Assembly: GCA_025266875.1 (NCBI GenBank) | Contig: JALLLT010000007.1 | Coordinates: forward strand, 1,116,001-1,180,000 | From: Fennellomyces sp. T-0311 | Lineage: Eukaryota; Mucoromycota; Mucoromycetes; Mucorales; Lichtheimiaceae | Direction: 5' to 3' | Length of the DNA: 64,000 bases | Shown here: positions 59,730-64,000 of the stretch, piece by piece | Layout: each line of letters opens with the position of its first letter | Numbering within the stretch: the first letter of the stretch is position 1 | The notes under the pieces: model-generated | What the model was told of the DNA's origin: nothing | Databases searched by the model: none | What the model saw: the letters and a program-made list of their open reading frames with translations, nothing else | Translations under genes and position numbers: made by a program

Positions 59730-61115
59730 ATGAGCTCTTTTGAGGACAGTGATGATGATTATGCGCCCATTGTCGCCACCTCTTGGGGCGAGCAAGCAGG
59801 AGACAACAAGCAAGACTCTTCTCTTTCCTGGAATGATCTAGTCGATCCAAACTTCAAAGTGGGTCCCAATGGCCTAGGTGGAGGTAACCTTCATCGACAA
59901 GGTTCCAATTACAAGCCCATTTCCGAACAGTATATCCTCAACCAGCGGTTAAAAATTCCCAATCCACCGAAAAAGGTATTGAGAATGACACAATGATGCT
60001 CATTTCTTTGAATCAAAAGTGAATTGACACCATTCGAAAAAATAAAAGAAAAAGGGCCCTCCACCAGGGGCGTCGCGTGGATTTGCAACGCGTAAACCAC
60101 CATCGACGCGACCACCACAACCAGCATCATTCTCGCGTCCTCCTGCTCAAACGCGACCGACATACCCTCAAGCAACAGCACGAACGGCGCCACCTCCATC
60201 AACGACTCGCCCTCCACCGCCGGGTAACAATGCGTGGACCAGCGGTGCATTAGTGGATGTGCCCTTTTGGGAAAACAACAACAGCGTAAGTCAAATATAT
60301 CCCGTGCAAAAAAGGGGTTATGCTTATGGATTGTACAGAAACCTGCGCATGGTGGCGGAAACGGTTGGAGTAATCAACGGCCTGATGTTCCTTCAAAATG
60401 GGACGATAAACCACAAAACGAACGACGTCAGCCATCATCGCTTAATAGCAAACCGGATGTTCCTTTGAGTTGGGGTGATACACAACCGCAGCAGCAGCGG
60501 CCTTCGGGAATGCGTCCTCCGCCTGGATTGTTCAAGAATGCCATTTCCCAGATTGGAAATGACGTTGCCCCACCGGGTCTGGCGCCTGTTCCAACGCATC
60601 AGCAGCCTCCACAGCAGCAGAGGCAGTCTAATTATAAACAATCGTCGGCCTATCAGCAGCAATCATCGGCCCAACAGCAAGGCTACCAACAATCTGCTTA
60701 TTACCAACAGCAACCGAGTTACCAACAACAACCGAGTTACCAACAGCAACAAAGCTACCAACAGCAGCAGACGTACCATTCGCAGCAGGCTACCAACTAT
60801 CAGCAACAGCAACAAGTTTACCATTCGCATCAACAAAACATGGAGCCACCTACACCGGCACCGACGCCACCGAAGCAGGTGCCAGAAGAGAAAAGCAAAG
60901 AAAACCCAGTGGTCATCACAATCAACATGGAGCTGGAAACGGCGACAATTCCTGTGCCACTTCGCCTCAAAGATGATCCATACCAAATAGCGGAAAAGTT
61001 CAGTTACGAAAATGGCATTGCCGACGCAAACATCATCTCGTCTTTGCGAAATATCTTTTTCACCCAGCATAGGCAAGCCATTCAAAAACGAAATGTAAAT
61101 AATCGCAAGCATTAA
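59730..61115 (+). CDS. Gln/Pro-rich protein of unknown function
   Basis: Three exons, 59730..59975, 60049..60285 and 60339..61115, give 419 aa. An acidic start (SSFEDSDDDYAPIVATSWGE) is followed by a Pro/Arg/Ser-rich middle, SW/KW-containing repeats (DVPSKWDD, DVPLSWGD), a long tract of YQQQ-type repeats (about residues 255-325), and a compact C-terminal domain reading NPVVITINMELETATIPVPL and DDPYQIAEKFSYENGI. The low-complexity composition resembles RNA- or condensate-associated proteins, but no domain was identified. It starts 146 bp after the preceding gene's stop on the same strand. Confidence 0.75.
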
Positions 61116-61289
61116 ATATACAACCGAAAGAAAGCAGCTCTATGTTTTTCTTTAATAATTCAAAACTTCCTTAGTTTTTAACTCGTTGATTGCCTCCGTT
61201 CACATAAAATACAACAAACATTTAGTCGGCAGTCTTTACCGTCACCGTATAAATTTTGATGCAAACCACAATACTTGCTTGTTACGGCG

Positions 61290-63116
61290 ATGAAGGAGCT
61301 CGGTAAACCTGGCTCACCTGACTACTCTATCCAACACTTACAGTCGAACATTAGTCTCGTTCAGTTGTTTGATCTTGCATTGCGATCCGATCCATGGGCA
61401 TCGCACACGATTCTTTTGGCAGGCGAATCGGGTGTAGGTACGTTATCCATTGTGGCGCGTTCATCACGAAAAAGAAAACCAGTGCTCAACAACCGGGTAC
61501 AGGAAAAACCACTGTACTGAACATGTTGGCTGCTGAATACGGACTGGAGATACGACGCGTTTGTTTAGGCGAAATGGCAGCCAGATATGATGGGAAGCTC
61601 GGAATAGGATTGGAACGTGTCACATGGCAATCCGGATCCAAGACGTTGGTTGTTATCGAAGACATCGATTTGTTTTGTCCGAAACGCGGTGAAGCGCAAG
61701 ATACTGGGTTTCTTCAATCACTTTATCGTGTCGTCCATGATACACGTCTTCTCTTGGTAAGCTTGGACTCCCGTGGTTTTTTTTTGCCTTTATAATTGAT
61801 GTGTCTTGAAAATAAAAAGGTGGCAACGACGCGTGATGCATCTGCTATAGCCATGGATACATATACCTTGTTTCAAGATCAAATCACGTTGCAGATACCC
61901 ACACCAGATGAGCGTCTGGCATTCTTGGAATACCTTGTACAGCCATTGGACCTGAAAGACGTTGATTTGGGTGCCCTCAATGCTCAAGCACACGCGTTTG
62001 TGGCCGCGGATTTGGCACGGTGGTGTGAACTTGCTCGACAAGTTGCAGGCAACGGTAACAAAAAAAAAAGATAACGTCGGCTATAAAAGGCAACTGAAAA
62101 TATAGATAGAATCGGTGGCAATGACACATTTTGAACAAGCTCGCAAGCGAATACGTGTCAGTGGTGTACAAATGGCTGAGAAACCAGAGCGGGTCCAGTG
62201 GTCAGATATTGGTGGTTTGGAATCGACCAAGGTAAAACTTTTTACTCAACTGTGAATCAAAAAGACAAACTCGATTGATGGATAAATGCAGCAAGCGTTG
62301 GAGGAATCTGTGTTGTGGCCATACAAGCATGCGGATGCCTATAAACGGCTAGGCGTGCGCCCACCTCGCGGCGTCCTATTGTATGGTCCTCCTGGCACAG
62401 GCAAAACACTACTCGCCAAGGCCGTCGCCACGGAATCCTCGGCCAACTTTTTGCCCGTGAGCATACCTGATTTGATCAAAGGTGAAGTGGGCGAATCGGA
62501 AAAGGCGATTGCCAACATGTTCAAAGTGGCCACGCGATGCAGTCCGTGCGTGATCTTTTTGGATGAATTGGAAGCGATCTTTGGAACACGAGAAACGAGC
62601 GGTGACGTCGGGAAAAAGGTAAGCGTTTTTCAATAAAGTGAAGTACAGAATGACTCATGGGATGATATAAAAGCTGATTTCTCAATTCTTGATTGAAATT
62701 GATCATATTGGAGATCATGGGGTGTTGTTGCTGGGCGCTACGAATCATCCTGACGCCATTGACCCTGCTATTCTGCGACCTGGTATGGAAACAATAGCAA
62801 CAACAAAAAAAGGTTGCTGGGATCACTAAGTGATGAACTAGGTCGATTGGATCGGATGATTCATGTGGGCTTACCAAATACACAAGAACGTGTGGGAATC
62901 TTGGAAGTGTTGAAACGCAAAACCGTGGTTGCTGACACTGCCGATCTGTCATGGATCGCAGAACACACGGAAGGTTACACAGGTGCCGATCTCAAGGCTG
63001 TCATGCGGAAAGCAGGTCTTTTGGCACTCAAGCGCAGCCTGTCATCCCCCTCAGTTGTTATTGAGCACCAAGATATAGAACAAGCCATTCGTATCATATC
63101 GGCATCATCATTGTAA
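61290..63116 (+). CDS. Two-domain Cdc48-family AAA+ ATPase (AFG2/SPATA5L1-like)
   Basis: Seven exons (61290..61437, 61503..61756, 61820..62054, 62110..62231, 62292..62618, 62674..62782, 62842..63116) total 1470 nt, 489 aa. The first AAA module has Walker A GESGVGKTT, created by splicing, and Walker B-like [10 protein letters not shown], but its second region of homology ([20 protein letters not shown]) lacks clear arginine fingers. The second module is canonical: [11 protein letters not shown], Walker A GPPGTGKT, Walker [36 protein letters not shown] and sensor 2 [12 protein letters not shown]. Members such as Afg2 extract ribosome-maturation factors. The protein lacks the N-terminal substrate domain and is shorter than typical members. 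An upstream exon cannot be excluded. Confidence 0.85.
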
Positions 63117-63149
63117 AATTTATTGGTCATGGAAGAAAAAAAAGACAGG

Positions 63150-64000
63150 CTAAAGCTTAAGTTCACCCATGGATGCCATGATGAGACCACGGAAAAGGGG
63201 GTGGGGTTTCAAAGGGCGAGTGAGGTACTCTGGATGATACTGACAGCCCACAAAGAACGGATGGCCCTGCATCTCGACAATTTCCATACGCTTCCCGGAC
63301 TCATCACGACCCACGAAGCGCAGACCTTTTTCTTCGAACGTGGCAACCATTTCAGGATTGATCTCATAACGATGACGATGACGTTCTTCAACAGAAGCGG
63401 CACCACCGTGCAAGCGCCGGACAATGGAAGTATTTTCGGTGCCGGGCTGGAAAAGAGTTGAGCGCAAACCCAAGCGCATAGTGGCACCCATGTGGGTCTT
63501 TGAAATCTCTGGCATGTAAATGACAACGGGTGTTTTACAGTCTGGATCCATTTCTGCCGAAAAAGCATCTCGCATGCCACACACATGACGTGCATATTCA
63601 ATAATGGCGATATGCATGCCCAAGCAAATGCCAAGGTAAGGCACCTTGTGTTCGCGCGCCCATTTCGCAGCCATGACCATGCCTTCGATGCCGCGGGAAC
63701 CAAAGCCGCCAGGCACCAGAATGCCGTTGGATCCACACAAACTTTGCCACGACTCGTGATACTTGACTGGATCGGATTTCATAGTGTCCGGCTCGAGATT
63801 GGAGGCTTCGATCCATTTGATTTCGAGTTTGCGACGGTAAGCCAGACTGGCGTGTTCGAGAGCCTTGTAAACAGAAATGTACGAATCATGCAAATCCGTG
63901 TACTTGCCAACAATCGCGATTGTGACCGTTTCAAACAAGTGGCCATAGCTTTTGGTCAGTTCGAGCCACTGGTTCCACAGCTGTTGTCCGGCCAACAGTC
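63150..64000 (-). CDS. CTP synthase, C-terminal glutamine amidotransferase part (5' truncated by window)
   Basis: A single open frame runs from the window edge to a stop at 63150, about 283 codons. It contains VTIAIVGKYTDLHDSYISVY (start of the GATase linker), the oxyanion strand GILVPGGFGSRGIEG, the nucleophile elbow YLGICLGMHIAIIEYARHV with Cys, and GCQYHPEYLTRPLKPHPLFR with the His-Glu of the catalytic triad. This is the class I glutaminase domain of CTP synthase, which makes CTP from UTP, glutamine and ATP. The synthase half lies outside the window. The residue after GICLGM is His, where CTP synthases normally have Gln. Confidence 0.95.
   Translation of the reverse strand, partial: LLAGQQLWNQWLELTKSYGHLFETVTIAIVGKYTDLHDSYISVYKALEHASLAYRRKLEIKWIEASNLEPDTMKSDPVKYHESWQSLCGSNGILVPGGFGSRGIEGMVMAAKWAREHKVPYLGICLGMHIAIIEYARHVCGMRDAFSAEMDPDCKTPVVIYMPEISKTHMGATMRLGLRSTLFQPGTENTSIVRRLHGGAASVEERHRHRYEINPEMVATFEEKGLRFVGRDESGKRMEIVEMQGHPFFVGCQYHPEYLTRPLKPHPLFRGLIMASMGELKL

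Overview
The window is eukaryotic and looks like a fungal nuclear contig, most plausibly from Mucoromycota (Mucorales-like). Genes carry several short spliceosomal introns, mostly about 50-75 nt with GTAAGT-like donors. The gene set is fungal: an ERG4-type sterol reductase, a CLIP-170/Tip1-like CAP-Gly protein, an SPX-ankyrin-GDPD protein, Aip1 and beta-tubulin. The order-level assignment rests on remembered resemblance of several lineage-specific families and was not tested by a search.

Conserved blocks: (1) 0.3-12.2 kb holds a CAP-Gly/CLIP protein (+), a FUSC/ArAE-type membrane transporter (-), ERG4 (+) and histone H4 (-). (2) 20.6-30.0 kb holds a small LRR-like protein (+), METTL5 rRNA m6A methyltransferase (-), a GEN1/Yen1 Holliday-junction nuclease (+), beta-tubulin (-), ribosomal protein eS19 (-) and Aip1 (-). 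(3) 55.8-64 kb holds a GDE1/Pho81-like SPX-ankyrin-GDPD protein (+), a Gln/Pro-rich protein (+), a two-domain Cdc48-family AAA ATPase (+) and the C-terminal part of CTP synthase (-, runs off the window). Several convergent pairs sit very close: 45 bp between the GEN1 and beta-tubulin stops, and 33 bp between the AAA ATPase and CTP synthase stops.

Between these blocks lies accessory, decaying DNA. Three related HET-domain remnants sit at 13.8-14.7 kb (-), 15.3-16.9 kb (+) and 32.1-33.2 kb (-). A two-copy lineage-specific gene family sits at 37.7-39.5 kb (+, one 1-nt frameshift) and 42.7-43.3 kb (-, truncated). A 1.3-kb inverted structure with terminal repeats and a 5-bp target duplication occupies 40,499-41,805. 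A catalytically broken MULE transposase lies at 43.4-44.9 kb. A 5.1-kb Tnp2/CACTA-type element (47.4-52.5 kb) carries a divergent transposase and accessory gene, AT-rich subterminal ATTCAA arrays and candidate terminal repeats; both of its genes appear frameshifted.

The most notable direct observations are a histone H4 start codon split by an intron (A|TG), two GC-AG introns (GEN1, beta-tubulin), a 17-nt beta-tubulin micro-exon, the nested-inverted element at 40.5-41.8 kb, a duplicated exon-intron unit in the CACTA accessory gene, and the tandem 173-bp repeat with a Pol III box-A-like start.
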